Shown piece after piece: positions 45,462-56,901 of a stretch of DNA of 64,000 nt. This DNA comes from Megalobrama amblycephala (taxonomy: Eukaryota; Chordata; Actinopteri; Cypriniformes; Xenocyprididae). The stretch spans positions 24,735,142 through 24,799,141 of the forward strand of contig NC_063054.1 of assembly GCF_018812025.1 (NCBI RefSeq), written 5' to 3'. The notes beneath the pieces are model-generated. The model had not been told where the DNA came from. It saw only the letters and a program-made list of their open reading frames with translations, and did not search any database. The translations under genes and the position numbers were made by a program. Each line of letters starts with the position of its first letter. Within the stretch, counting starts at the first letter, position 1.

Positions 45462-47184
45462 GTCAGAATTGCATGTTATAACAGGAGTAAGCTCAGGGAG
45501 TGGTCTACACATGTTAGATTTGAGCTCAAGAGCATTGCAAGGTCTCACACTTTCCTGCTCTGACAGGCTAACCTGCAGTTTGTGGATTCGCTGGTACAGT
45601 GTCCACCCCAGGAGGCCCATTGTATCCCACCCACATAGTGTGAAGATAAGTAATAGGCTGTCACTGATATCCCAACCCCAAGTGAATGGCACCCTCTTAG
45701 GTTTTGGCTCCACAGGTGTAGCTTGGAGGCTACCTAACTGGAGGCTGATCTTTGCTGATTTAGGTCCCTCAAACAAAACTTGATTCCTGAGTGAATTGTC
45801 TACTACCAGAGTGTGTCCTTTTAAAGGCATCAGCTATTTCAAACTCAACACTATGCACATCACCATCAAGATGGTATAGAGCTAAGTGTTTGATGTGGAG
45901 AATTGCTCCTACTGGGATTTGAATTAGCATAGTTTCATTAGGGAGATGTATTGGAGTAGCTGTATCATGTCTGCTATATGTCATTATAGCTTCACTAACA
46001 GGTGTATTCACTAACCACTTATTTCCTGCTCTCTCAATTCGGGTGGTAGTCACATCATCTCTGTATGTAGTAACAGCATTGCATTTGTCTTCCGTGGTTA
46101 ACCTTTTAATGCCACATAGGCCTTCAATGGGGTCTCTTACAAAAGGTTAACTGGGAAACAGCCAGTGAATGTCTTTGACCACTGTACACATATGTAGGTT
46201 AGGTGTCAGATACATGTCAGGATTTTCATCTTGGTAAGCTATGAGTGAGGGTGTCTCAATTTTTATGTGTATATCTTGAGACCAAAACCCTACATTTAGC
46301 ACTGATTTCAACCTATGTTTTTAGTGTTGATTATCGGCAGGTTTAACAGGAAGCCAATTTCTTGAGCCTCTGGATTAACATGGATTGGTATAGCACTTCC
46401 CAGGCTGTAAGCTAAATGCACCTGCAGTGTTTGTGTGGTTCCCTGCAACACCAGATTCAAGAGATCCTTCACTAGCTCAACCGGTACCAAGTATGAAGGG
46501 ATCCTATTCAACGCCAAACTGTCAACAACAGAGCTGACCTCTCTCAGCAAATCTTGCATTAGTACTTGAACCTTTTGTACATGGGCATAATCATGTTGTA
46601 TGACATCCACTATCTTGCCTATACTGTGGATTGTATAATTCAAAAGGGCTGTGTGTTGGTTAACGGCGAGGATTGTGCCCTCCAATGTTCTGTCTAACTG
46701 CTGCAGCTGCTTCTGCTGAACATACATTTTCTCTTGTATCTCAGCCATTTCTCTTTTTAACCCTTCCACATGTTTTTCCAATGTGGATATGCTAATGCTG
46801 TTAACTGTTGAAGTACCCACTAGGAAGAGTGAGCCTAGGGCTGATGCTGCTGTCAGTAGTGTACCAAGGAAGCGCTTTGGGCATCTAACTCCTCTTAATT
46901 CGTCCTGTGTTATGGTGACTTTTTGTAGCTGTTTAAGCATGTGAATTGTGTCTAACTGGGCATGTCCTATGATGTCCTTGCTCCATTGGACGACATACCA
47001 GGGGACCATCCCCCCTCCAGTCACATGCTTTTTGTACACGTCAGCAGGGTCAAGCCAAACAAAGACTCTCTGAGTGTGCACATAACAGAAGTATAATGCC
47101 AGTAGGAGGACCTGATTCCACTATGTCCAAGGGCTGTACTGCATTGAGTACGCAGATCACTATGATTAGGCTCAGCAGGTTCAT
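45462..47184 (-). pseudogene. env-like gene, frame-shifted remnant
   Basis: An ATG at 47184 starts a hydrophobic leader (signal peptide) just after an acceptor-like TTTCAG. The frame then shifts. The main open piece (47081-46308, 257 codons) has a short surface-type region, a basic cleavage-like site CPKR, a Gly/Ala/Leu-rich stretch after it that looks like a fusion peptide, and a long heptad-repeat segment. Later pieces (46053-45769 and 45830-45459) are in other frames. The last has a hydrophobic membrane-span-like stretch and a short tail. These are hallmarks of retroviral envelope proteins, which mediate membrane fusion. With several frame changes and stops it cannot make an intact protein. 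The surface part is unusually short. Confidence 0.75.
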
Positions 47185-47252
47185 TCTGAAATTGCACAAA
47201 TATGGAGTGTCACTTCAATACTTTATATGCAGAGTACAACTAACAAATACCA

Positions 47253-50210
47253 CTATTCCCTGTCATGTTGGAGTTCAAACACATGAGTGCCTGGGTCCCT
47301 GTCCTTCTTGTCTGGGTGTAACTTCTCACTCTCCCAGGCTCGCATTGCCAGCTGTCTTAACTCTGCTGCAGTCATGTGGTCAACATCTACCAGCAGTGAA
47401 AGAGATTTCCTAATTGTTGGATGCAAATTACTCACACACAGACTTTTAAACATCACATCCTCTTCTGTCCTAGGAGAATCAGCATCAGCAAAATACACTC
47501 TGTGTAAGCGTTCATAATATTCTCTGGGTGATTCGTAGCGATTTTGCAGAAATCAGAAAGCCTGGAGACAGATGGGTTTTGGTATATTGCGTATTCTGCT
47601 CTCAAAGCCCTACACAGTTCATTGTAATTACCAGCAATGGCAGGACTTTGTCTCTCCATGAAACCATGCACAGTTGGCACAGTTGTTTTCCTCAGAAGGA
47701 GTAGCTTATCTGTCATAGTGGCCTCAGGGATGTATGACAATGCATAGTTTACATCCTTAAGATACAACTCTGTTACTACCAGGGGTGTCAGGATTAAACA
47801 CTTCAATTTCACGTGCTAATTCTCTTAGCTGACGCAGCCTACTGTCTCTGGACTGTGCTATACTAGGGAAATCCGGGATGGAGCGACTAGTTTTTCCCCA
47901 CACAGGTGAATCAGAATCTACTACATAAGGATGGCTGGGACTAGCAGTGGGGGTTGGGCCACTGGCAGTTACAGCATCACCATGGGTCTGATAGCGCTGT
48001 CTCTGTGAGGGGCTATCAAGTAGGGAGTCTTTCGCCTGTGGGCCAAATGAGCTGAAATGGTTCAGGTGATGGTTCACACTTGGTGGTTCAGGATCATGGG
48101 GTGTGTCCATATTTATGTCTAACTGCTCCATTCTCTTCCCTATTTCCTCTAGCCTTTGCTCTGCCATATCAGCTTTATCTGCCCAATCTCGGGCTGTGGA
48201 AGCATTTTTGTCATGACTGTTTTGTACTTCCAATAATTTATTGTCTGCCCTAGCCAAGTCCTCCCTGAGTTGAACCTGAGCCTGTTTTGAATCGTACAGT
48301 TGTCGTTTAACACTCTGAGGTCTGAGGGTATCGCCGGCGATACCACCGCGTTTTTTTTCTTACCAGTGTGAAAGAGACTCAAAATACTCTGTTAATGCTG
48401 CACATACAATTAAGAGTTATACACCATTTTAACCTGTGGAATATCTTTTTATTTGTGTACACTCAGAGTAAAAACAAAATGTTGTGCTTTTTGTAAAATA
48501 AAGAAAACTAACATGATGCATGATCTCTCGTCTCCCTCTGAAGGAAGTCCAATCTGATAGTTCTCAGAAAATGAACTGTAACTTTAGTGAATACTAATCA
48601 CAAAAAAATTAGACTTGTGTCTAAAAAAACGTTGAAATGTCAGGTTTTAAATCGTGTAAGTCAAATTGAAAACAAACATTCTGTGTTTATGTAATCTGTA
48701 TGAAAAGAGAGCCATGTCAGAAATCCGTGATTCAGCTCATTATCCGCTAATGCGGCCACGCCCACGGAGGGAGCGCTATTCAGACGCAAATTCTGAGTCA
48801 ATACATGCATTCATCGTCTCAATCGTGTATTTATTGTCTTGAAAAGTGGTTTGAATAGCCATAGTTAACGATCTCTGTCCTCTGTTAGTTCGGTTAGTTC
48901 CTGGATTGCCTATTCTTCTTTAGTGCTCAGGCATTTGTGGACTAAAGGTGTACAGAGCGCCCTCCGGCTGCAAGTATGAATTGAAAAAACAGTATCCAGC
49001 ACTCATAGTAATGACAATAAATCCTGAATAAATATTACTCTTCTGTATAGAAAATTGACAAACATATGAGAATCCATCAATATTTCTCCAAATGTGCATG
49101 CTTTTAAGCTAAAAGCCTATATGAAATGCCATAGAGGTAACATAATTGTTCAGACACTTTGCATCACAGAAATACATTATATTTTAAAGAATATAATAGA
49201 ATACCATTATTTTAAATTGTAATAATATTTCACAATATTGCTGTTTTTTCTGCATGTTTGATTTACACCATGATGCGATTTGGATCATGATCACAAAGGG
49301 TTTTTTCACAGCCTACCTGACTGAAAGGCCTCATTAATATGCAAGTCATTTCAGGTCTTTATTATGTGATTCTTTTGTCTTCTCAGGTGAGAATCACCCA
49401 TTATACATGAGGATTCACGCCTCCATGCATACTGTGTTTCTTGACCAAAGATGTTTTAGAAAATTTAAATCTCTCTATTGTTTTATATGAACAAGCAGGC
49501 AGCATAATTTTTACCTCATTTTGAAGCAAAAACTCTAGTCTACAACCTCCAATACCCAGAAGTCTTGTGAACAAAGATTTAATATATATTTTTTGCCTTT
49601 ATTTCAGTGACTTAAGTTTTTTGTTTTTTCAATAACCACGCATAAACGTTATTCTTTCAAAAACACAAACATGTGCATACATGTTCCTCACATATTATTG
49701 TAACCTAGTTTGTGCTGAATACAGTGTAATGACACTTTTTCCATTAATATGTTTATGAACAACTGAAAAAAGCACAAATGTCAGGGCATGTCAAAACTTC
49801 TCCAGGGTCCCAAAAATCCTCAGACCCCTGAGGGTTAAACAACTCTGACTGCTTGCGGGCATCAATACACAGTTTATGTTCCATTTCTAAGTCCATTTTC
49901 AAACTAGAAATTTTAGACAAGGCTGACTTTAAGTCATCTTTGGCCTGTTTCTCACTGATACTCACTATCCTTAATTTGTCTCCCTGTGCTGACAAATCAT
50001 TTTGAGCCTGAGCAAGCTCTGTTTGCAGAGCGGCTGTATCCTGGCTACTGGGTACAGTGACTGAACTTGAGCGTTCTTTCCTGAGCTGTTCAAGCTCAGT
50101 TTCTAGGTCTAGATTTTCATCTTTTAGCCTATTCATTTCTGCTCCTTGGCTGTCTGTAATATACTGCAAGTCTTCTTTCTCTGCAGAAAGAAGTTAAAGT
50201 AATTACTCTT
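47253..50210 (-). pseudogene. gag-like gene, split by a MITE and frame-shifted
   Basis: Minus-strand pieces: 50169-49836 is a long coiled coil rich in Leu/Glu/Gln. It continues after the MITE at 48306-47757 with more coiled coil and then a Pro/Ser-rich linker (DTPHDPEPPSV). Then, in other frames, 47812-47500 and 47498-47253 form a capsid-like helical part (AELRQLAMRAWESEKLHP). No zinc knuckle was found before the frame ends. The order coiled coil, linker, capsid is compatible with a retroviral Gag. It is unrelated at sight to the Gag at 40979-42412. Frame changes near 47760 and 47500 and the MITE make it non-functional. Confidence 0.65.
48311..49834 (+). mobile_element. piggyBac-like MITE, copy G (complete)
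   Basis: 1524 bp between TTAA at 48307-48310 and 49835-49838, inside the gag-like gene of the retrovirus-like element. The left end CACTCTGAGGTCTGA is followed by the perfect palindrome GGTATCGCCGGCGATACC. The right end is CAGACCCCTGAGGG. Removing it restores the coiled-coil frame. Confidence 0.9.
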
Positions 50211-50242
50211 GCAACCCGTTAAAGTAATTACTCTTGCAACTT
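50195..50242. repeat. Tandem 24-bp duplication in the gag leader
   Basis: GTTAAAGTAATTACTCTTGC occurs twice in a row between primer site and gag of the retrovirus-like element. It may be a simple duplication. Confidence 0.8.
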
Positions 50243-50294
50243 TTTAGGTGAATTTGTTGTTGATGAATCAAAGACTCATTTCAATCTTAGCTGG

Positions 50295-50311
50295 CCTCAC
50301 ATGGGTCACCA
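50295..50311 (-). other. Primer binding site of the retrovirus-like element
   Basis: Minus strand TGGTGACCCATGTGAGG, three bases from the LTR end CTACA. The first nine bases fit the 3' end of tRNA-Trp; beyond them it fits only with a 2-base gap. So the tRNA is uncertain. Confidence 0.5.
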
Positions 50312-50314
50312 AAA

Positions 50315-51375
50315 TGTAGTGATTTTTACTCCATTCACCAGTGACGTAGTGATTTTTGATCACGTGTCACTTAAGGTGTGGTTATGAGTGTATTGGATGA
50401 ACCCTTCCCCCTTTTGTAACACGGGGCACCAGTTAAGAATACTATTTCAACAGGGACGTCTTCCACTGATGATGCAGGCTGTGTGCAGTGGGAGGGCGCA
50501 GAGTTGCGATCCAGTAGTCGTGCCATGCTAGGCTGGAGGATGCTGAACTTCGGTTGCGCCAAGAGGGTCCTTTAGGATGGACTGGGCAGCTGGGTCAGAT
50601 GAATCTTCACAGGTTCCCTTGCAGGCTGGCTGTGTCGCTGAGGAGCCGTGTGGTACAGGCAATGTCTGCCGATGGAGTGTGATTGGGTACTGTTATCTGA
50701 AGCAGCCCCGGTGTTGCCCACCCTAGTGTGGAACTCATTTGCATAGCATAGAGTACAGTGTTAAAATGGTGTCTTTAACATTTTACCCATGCATTATTTC
50801 TTTACCAATCCTCTTTCAAATTATTAAAGGCATCGTAAGGAACAGATAGACACCAAACATGATATGAAATGGTTACATCATCGTCCATGCATCTGTTTAT
50901 CTGTTAACAGGTCCCATGACCTGTTGTTTCATTAACCATTAACATAAACTCTGCTTTGCATGAAGATGGAATGGATGTGGCGCAGTTTAGATCAAATTAA
51001 GGCCTCCAAACATAGGTATGTATGGATTAAGATAGATCTCTGTGGCCTTTCTTTATTTCAGCCGCTGCTGCTCCATCCAGGGGGTCCTGAAGGAATTTTT
51101 ATGGCAGTCCTTGGCTGAACCTTAGGAATGAGTTTGGTGGTTAGAGTCAATGTGTCGTCCAATGAGAAGTCCTCTCCTTGGTTTTGGTGGGTGCAGAAGG
51201 TCCCTCTTCCTGCTCTGGAAGAGGTGTCTGGTAGTTGTCCTAACATCTTATCTGATGTTGCTGAACATTTCCAATCCAATCACAGTGTGGCACATCTTCT
51301 TACACACCAGCAGTTAGAGAGAGGCCCTGTCGTAAACTAGTCCCTCGAATGCCATGTTGACTACTGTTCACAACA
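50315..51375 (-). repeat. 5' LTR of the retrovirus-like element
   Basis: 1061 bp. Minus strand TGTTGTGAACA ... AAAATCACTACA, with TG and CA ends. It is highly similar to the 3' LTR but lacks an internal block of about 600 bp after GGGACGTC (minus-strand GACGTCCC). Confidence 0.85.
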
Positions 51376-52191
51376 ACACCCAGATTCCTAACTTATGACA
51401 AAGACTTAACAGAGCAGCCATCAAGTGTTAGACAACATTCTAGGTTATTACATGAAGAAGTTTTTTGTCCAAAAATTAGAATCTCTGTTTTTTCTGAATT
51501 TAGTAGTAGGAAATTACTGGTCATCCAATTTTTTATATCAGCTGTGCATTCCGTTAATTTTGTGAATTGGTAAGTTTCGGGTGCAAAGAAATATAGAGCT
51601 GAGTATCATCAGCGTAACAGTGAAAACTAACGCCATGCTTCCTAATGATATCTCCCAAGGTTATTATGTACAGAGTGAAAAGCAACGGTCCTAGTACTGA
51701 GCCTTGCGGTACTCCATATTGAACTTGTGATCGATATGATCGATATCTCTTTGTTTACTACTACAAACTGATAACGGTCAGATAAGTATGATTTGAACCA
51801 CGACAGTGCAATTCCACTAATGCCAACATAATTTTCGATTCTATTTAAACAGGGTCCCCGCGGATCCTTAAAAAGTCTTAAATACAAATTTCGGGTTTTA
51901 AGGCCTAAAAAAGTCTTAAATTGTATGGAATGTCTTGAATTTTCGCAAGGGAGGTATTAAATTCCGTATGGGACCGAGCGAGTGAAATGTCTCCGTCCGG
52001 TTTTATGTATTTTTAGATGCAATTTTATAACTGACCAGCGTACCTTGGGGTCTTAAATATTTTTCGTTGCATTACCGCAAAACTTTCTATAGTCTGACAG
52101 ACCCAGTGACTGACTGATCATTGGACAGAAGATTTTTTTTCTTGCAGTAGTTATTGTGTTGCGAGAATTGAGGTAGCAGGCAGCCTTATTA

Positions 52192-52443
52192 GGTAAGCGC
52201 AAATGTAATGATTTATGGCTCGAGAAAGATGAATTCTCTTGGTGGTTAAGGCCGGTGCCGGTAAATGTCTACGAGACAAACTGCGCCGTTTGTAGAAAAT
52301 GTTTTAAACTGGGTACAATGGGCATTAAAGTGGTACACACACGCCGAGCATCTGAATGCTTCTTTGCGGTAATGCGACGGAATATATCCGGAATTCCGTT
52401 TTTTAGGTCTAAAATAATGACGCATGTGAATCATGCAGATCAG
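52192..52443 (+). pseudogene. Zinc-finger-like exon remnant of the hAT-like element
   Basis: One frame reads WLEKDEFSWWLRPVPVNVYE, then NCAVCRKCFKLGTMGIK. The CxxC followed by KxFKLGTMG is a phrase I recall at the N-terminus of proteins encoded by fish hAT-like elements. The expected His pair is disturbed, and the frame ends without a transposase core. So this is a remnant, from memory of the family. Confidence 0.45.
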
Positions 52444-53818
52444 TAAGATGTTTTATATGTTTTATGTATGTTACGTTTAATGTTTTCTAATATGTCAACG
52501 ACGGAATGGTCCAGCGCCGCGCTGCGCCATCTGCAGGACAAAGCTCAGCAAAGATGTAGGAATATCTGATCAGAGCTGTACACGGATACACATTTTTAAA
52601 TAAATCTGCTGTGGCAAAACTACTGCAAGTGATTTTCGATGCTGGAAATCCATATATACTTTGCTGAAACAAGCTCGTCATAGAGAGCGCAGCTCATGGT
52701 TGCTTAGTAACGAGCGCTTTGGAAAGGAGAAAGTGGCGCCGACGCGTTTTGCCATGCGTTTTTAGACGAGACATATGAACGGTCCCTAAAAGAGTTCAAA
52801 TGGGTCAACGCGCCAAATGTGAGTAGAATCAGCGCTGAAACGTGTTAGTTCGGTAACTTTTTTTTATGAATGGTGGTGAGAATTTAATATATAATATGCA
52901 ACGGCTGTGATGTAATAATACAAATAACGTTAATAGTCTCTGCATGTTTGCTGTAACAGTGGTGTGTTTTCATTTTCGATTCACTGTAAATGCTACTTTG
53001 TTTGTGACGTTTAAATTTGGATTTGGGAATGCAACATTCGTCATTATAATCGTATAATACTGTTGTTGTTTACAAAGAGAAGTTTCAGTGTCGCATGATT
53101 CTTCAGAAATGCTGATTTGCTGCTTAAGAAACATTCACTATTTATATTATCAGTGTTATTTATTACAGTGCTTAATTTTTGTGGAAATCCAATAATAAAT
53201 GATGTTCATTGAACTTTCTATTTTTTAAAGAAAACTAACAAATATCACAATTTCCACAAAAATATGAAGCGGCACAACTGTTTTCAGCATTGATAATAAT
53301 TAGAAATGTTTCTTGAGCAGCAAATCATCATATTAGAATGATTTCTGAAGGATCATGTGACACTGAAGACTGGAGTAATGATGCTGAAAATGATCACAGG
53401 AATAAATTACATTTTATAAAATATAGAAAACTTTTTTTTATTTGTAAGAATATTTCACAATGTTGCTGTTTGTACTGTATTTTTTATCAAATAAATGCGG
53501 CCCTGGTGAGCAGAAGGGACTTTTTGATTTTAAAATGTGATTTTAAAATCAATAATTGTTTCCAAACTTTTCGCAGGTAATTTAATAATAACAATTCTAT
53601 TAATACATTTAATATATTATATTATATTAATTATTAACATGATTATTAAATGCTGCTTTTTAACTTTATAGAACAATAATATGCATTATTACAATATATG
53701 ACATATCTTTTAATGTGATAAATATATATTACTTTAAAAAAAGGTGCCGGGGCGTGGCTTGGTTGCAGGGTCAGACTTTTCTGCTTTTTTTATGTCTAGC
53801 TGATCACATGCCTGATAT

Positions 53819-53819
<1 letters not shown>

Positions 53820-53895
<76 letters not shown>
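53820..53895. repeat. (GT)n(GA)n microsatellite
   Basis: A compound dinucleotide run: TG repeats to about 53872, then GA repeats to about 53895. It creates long low-complexity frames on both strands. Confidence 0.9.
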
Positions 53896-54975
53896 GTGTG
53901 TGTGTGTTTCCATCGCAGGTTTGGTCTTAAATTTCATGTAAGGTGGTATTAAAAAGGTCTTAAAAAGTCTTAAATTTAACTTGTTAAAATCTGCAGATAC
54001 CCTGTTTAAAAGAATATTGTGATCAATAGTGTCAAATGCAGCACTAAGATCCAGTAACACTAATAGAGAGATACAACCACGATCTGATGATAAGAGCAAA
54101 TCATTAGTAACTCTAATGAGAGCAGTCTCAGTACTATGGTACGGTCTAAATCCTGACTGGAAATCCTCAGATACTATTTCTTTCTAAAAAAGGAACTTAG
54201 TTGTGATGATACTGCCTTTTCTATTATTTTCGACAGAAAAGTGAGATTTGAGATTGGCCTGTAATTGACTAATTCTCTAGGATCAAGTTGTGGTTTTTTT
54301 AATAAGAGGTTTAATAATAGCCAGCTTAAAAGTTTTTGATACGTATCCTAGTGATAAAGATGAATTGACGATATTAAGAAGAGGATCTATGACCTCTGGA
54401 AGCATCTCTTTCAATAGCTTAGTCGGTATAGGGTCTAACATACATGTTGCTGATTTTGATGATTTAACAAGTTTAGACAATTCTTCCTCTCCTAAAGCAG
54501 TAAATGAATTGAATTTTTCCTCAGGGACACTACAATGCACTGTCTGACGCAATACTGTAGTAGACGGTTGCATGGTTATAATTTTTTTTCTAATATTATC
54601 AATCTTGCATGTAAAGAAGTTCATAAAGTCATTACTGCTGTGCTCTTTGGAAACATCAGAAGTTGAGGCTTTATTTCTTGTTAATTTAGCCACTGTATCA
54701 AATAAATACCTAGGGTTGTGTTTATTTTCTTCTAAAAGTTTTGAAAAATAGGCAGATCTAGCAGTTTTTAAGGCCTTTTTGTACTCAGTCATTCTCTCTC
54801 TCCACAAAATGCAAAATACTTCTAGTTTTGTTTTCTTCCAGCTGTGCTCCATTTTTCTGGCTGCTACCTTTAGGGCCCGAGTGTGCTCATTGTACCATGG
54901 CATTGGATTCATTTCCTTAATCTTTTTTAAATGCAAAGGAGCAACTGAGTCTAATGTGCTGGAAAAGACAGGCAA

Positions 54976-55480
54976 TAGTTTCTGTTGCCACGTCGAGGTC
55001 TTCTAAGCTGTCTGGTATGCTAAGGCGATTAAACTGATTAGGAAGATTATTTATAAAGCAATCTTTAGTGGCAGAAGTGATGGTTCTACCATATTTATAG
55101 CAGGGAGGCAGTTTAGCTGCCTTGACTAAATGTAGTATACACAAGACTAGATAATGATCTGAGATGTCGTCCCTTTGCTGCAGAATTTCAACAGCATCAA
55201 TATCGATTCCATGTGACACTATTAGATCTAAAGTATGATTACGACAATGAGTGGGTCCTGATACGTGTTGTCTAACTCCAGTAGAGTATAGAATGTTTGT
55301 AAATGCCAATTCCAATGCGTCTTTTTCATTATCTACATGAATATTAAAATCACCAACAATAAGGACTTTATCCGCAGCCAGTACTAACTCTGATAGAAAA
55401 TCAGCAAATACTTTGATAAAGTTTGCATGGTGGTCTGTATAAAGTAGCCAGCACCATTGTAAAATGGGATTTGTCACTTA
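54976..55480 (-). pseudogene. LINE ORF2, endonuclease domain
   Basis: Shows VGDFNIHVD (the GDFN motif), QHVSGPTH with NHTLDLIVS, and DDISDHYLV (the SDH motif) of apurinic-type LINE endonucleases. The N-terminal part with the catalytic Glu is not in the same frame; 55481-55660 has stops. The endonuclease nicks target DNA to prime reverse transcription. Confidence 0.8.
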
Positions 55481-55718
55481 CATTACATAACGTTACATAA
55501 AGCACCATCACTTCGAAGGAATTATATTTGAAAGACTTTTGAGTAGACTTAAGATTTAAATGGTTTTGGAAGTTTTTTTTGTATACAGTCTCTATGTGAT
55601 AATATCTAGGTGAAAGAGTCTCTATGTGTTGGGATTTATATGACTTCTGTGACATGAGACAGCTAGCACACGATCAGTTTAGCCAGTCTGTCTGCTTCCT
55701 GACCTGGGCCCCAGTTTG

Positions 55719-56581
55719 TCATTTTTCAGCTCTAAGACTATGTGCCATATTACTAGAGAGAAGAGCAGCACCATCCCAGGAGGGATGAATACCATCTCTT
55801 TTCAACAGGTCAAGTCTGCCCCAAAAACTTTTCCAATTGTCTATGAACCTTATATTATTCTGCGGACACCACTTATACAGCCAGCTATTGAGTGATGATA
55901 GTCTGCTAAGTATTTCATCACTACGATGAACAGGAAGAGGGCCAGAACAAATTACTGTCTGACATTGAACTTGCGAGTTTACACACCTCTTTAATGTTAA
56001 TTTTAGTGATCTCTGACTGGCGAAGTCGAACATCATTAGTGCCAATGTGAATAATAATCTTAGAGAATTTACGATTAGCATTAGCCAGCACTTTTAAATT
56101 TGCTTTGATGTCAGGCGCTCTGGCTCCCAGCAAACGTTACTATGGTGGCTGGTGTCTCTATTTTCATGTTCCGTATAATAGAATCGCCAATAACTAGGGC
56201 ACTTTCAACAGGATTCTCAGTGGGTGGGTCACTGAGTGGAGAGAACCTGTTTGATGTTCTAATCGAAATGGAACAGCTGTGTTTTTCACGACTATGCCGT
56301 CTCACCATCACCCAATTGCCCTGTTGCACGGGCTCTACAGCCGGAACCGAACAATGTACAGAGTTCACTAAGCTAGTTGCATCCAAAACAGTATCTAAAG
56401 CCCTTGCATTCTTACTATCCTCAATTATAGTTTGGATGCATGTCTCTATTTCTGAGATTTTCTCTGTCAGCCTGACTATCTCCCTGCTTTTATGACATGT
56501 GAATCCCTCGTTGCTGACAGAGAGAGCTATACTATGCATGTGACATGCAGTCCAAGTAACAACAAAAGGAGAGGATGACAT
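55719..56581 (-). pseudogene. LINE ORF1 with esterase-like domain
   Basis: Two overlapping frames. The first (56581-56111) contains a coiled-coil-like stretch (EKISEIETCIQTIIED) and LVIGDSIIRNM, the GDS motif of SGNH hydrolase-like domains of CR1/L2 ORF1 proteins. The second (56133-55719) continues with NRKFSKIIIHIGTNDVRL and ends with the block carrying DGIHPSWDGAALLSSNM, whose D and H are the usual catalytic pair. A frame change near 56110 and another near 55930 break it. Confidence 0.75.
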
Positions 56582-56901
56582 TACTCATTGTGTTTGTAGA
56601 CTGATCCGACTCACCACAGTTGTTTGATGAACTCGTAGAAAAAGGAGCATGTGAGAGAAAAGGACGGTGGGCACGGATGACAAGCTAACAAGCCAGCGAA
56701 ATGCTAATGCATTGTGATAGCAATTTAGATTAAAAGATTAAAAGCTAGCGATGTCAGATTGATGTGATTAATATTATTAATATTAGACAATATTAGATGT
56801 ATGATGATAAAATAGACAACAAGCAATGACAATAAATAGATTCAAAACAAAGCTATATGGGGCTACAGATGCAAACTATTCAGCAGCGAGGCAGACAGGA
56901 G

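Larger units (their letters stand above)
39476..51375 (-). mobile_element. Retrovirus-like LTR element with gag and env, no pol
   Basis: Minus-strand order: 5' LTR (51375-50315), primer site, gag remnants (50210-47253), env remnants (47184-45462), polypurine tract, 3' LTR (45145-39476, itself split by another element). ACAC flanks both ends (39472-39475 and 51376-51379), giving a 4-bp target duplication in the LINE. No reverse-transcriptase or integrase motif lies between gag and env: only about 70 bp separate the last gag codons from the env start. It also holds a piggyBac-like MITE. It is thus an endogenous, defective element. Confidence 0.85.
51850..54004 (+). mobile_element. hAT-like DNA transposon inside the LINE
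   Basis: Left end CAGGGTCCCCGCGGATCCTT; right end, inverted, CAGGGTATCTGCAGATTTTA. Both are followed by a TTAAAAAGTCTTAAAT-type phrase (51870 and 53960). The palindromic TTTAAA lies on both sides (51844-51849 and 54005-54010). Because TTTAAA is a palindrome, the duplication could be read as 4 or 6 bp, so the class is not certain; CAGGG ends favour hAT. It is 2155 bp with a degenerate coding remnant. Confidence 0.65.
51376..54975 (-). pseudogene. LINE ORF2, linker and reverse transcriptase
   Basis: Open piece 54975-54283 holds the region between endonuclease and reverse transcriptase (LDPIPTKLLKEM, LAIIKPLIKK). 54099-53998 holds [16 protein letters not shown], the motif A region. After the hAT-like insertion, 51849-51642 holds ENYVGISGIALSWFKSYL and SDRYQFVV. 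Around 51590-51625 comes YADDTQLY, the catalytic motif C. Frame changes (for example near 54150-54290) and stops make it defective. It continues at 39475 beyond the retrovirus-like element. Confidence 0.85.
38514..56901 (-). mobile_element. L2/CR1-type LINE, near full length, with large insertions
   Basis: On the minus strand the parts come in order: 5' UTR (56901-56582, beginning GTCTCCTGTCTGCC), ORF1 (56581-55719), endonuclease (55477 to about 55000), linker and reverse transcriptase (54975 to 51376), C-terminal part (39475-38958) and 3' UTR (38957-38514). The 3' UTR contains GAAGAATGGCATCTACGC, a phrase typical of fish L2-type LINEs. Two large blocks interrupt it: the retrovirus-like element 39476-51375 and the hAT-like element 51850-54004. 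When each is mentally skipped with one copy of its duplication, the LINE reading frame continues across the joint. Confidence 0.85.

Noticed and set aside
45469..45783. 104-codon frame on the + strand
   Set aside because: Antisense of the env-like C-terminal piece with no recognisable feature.
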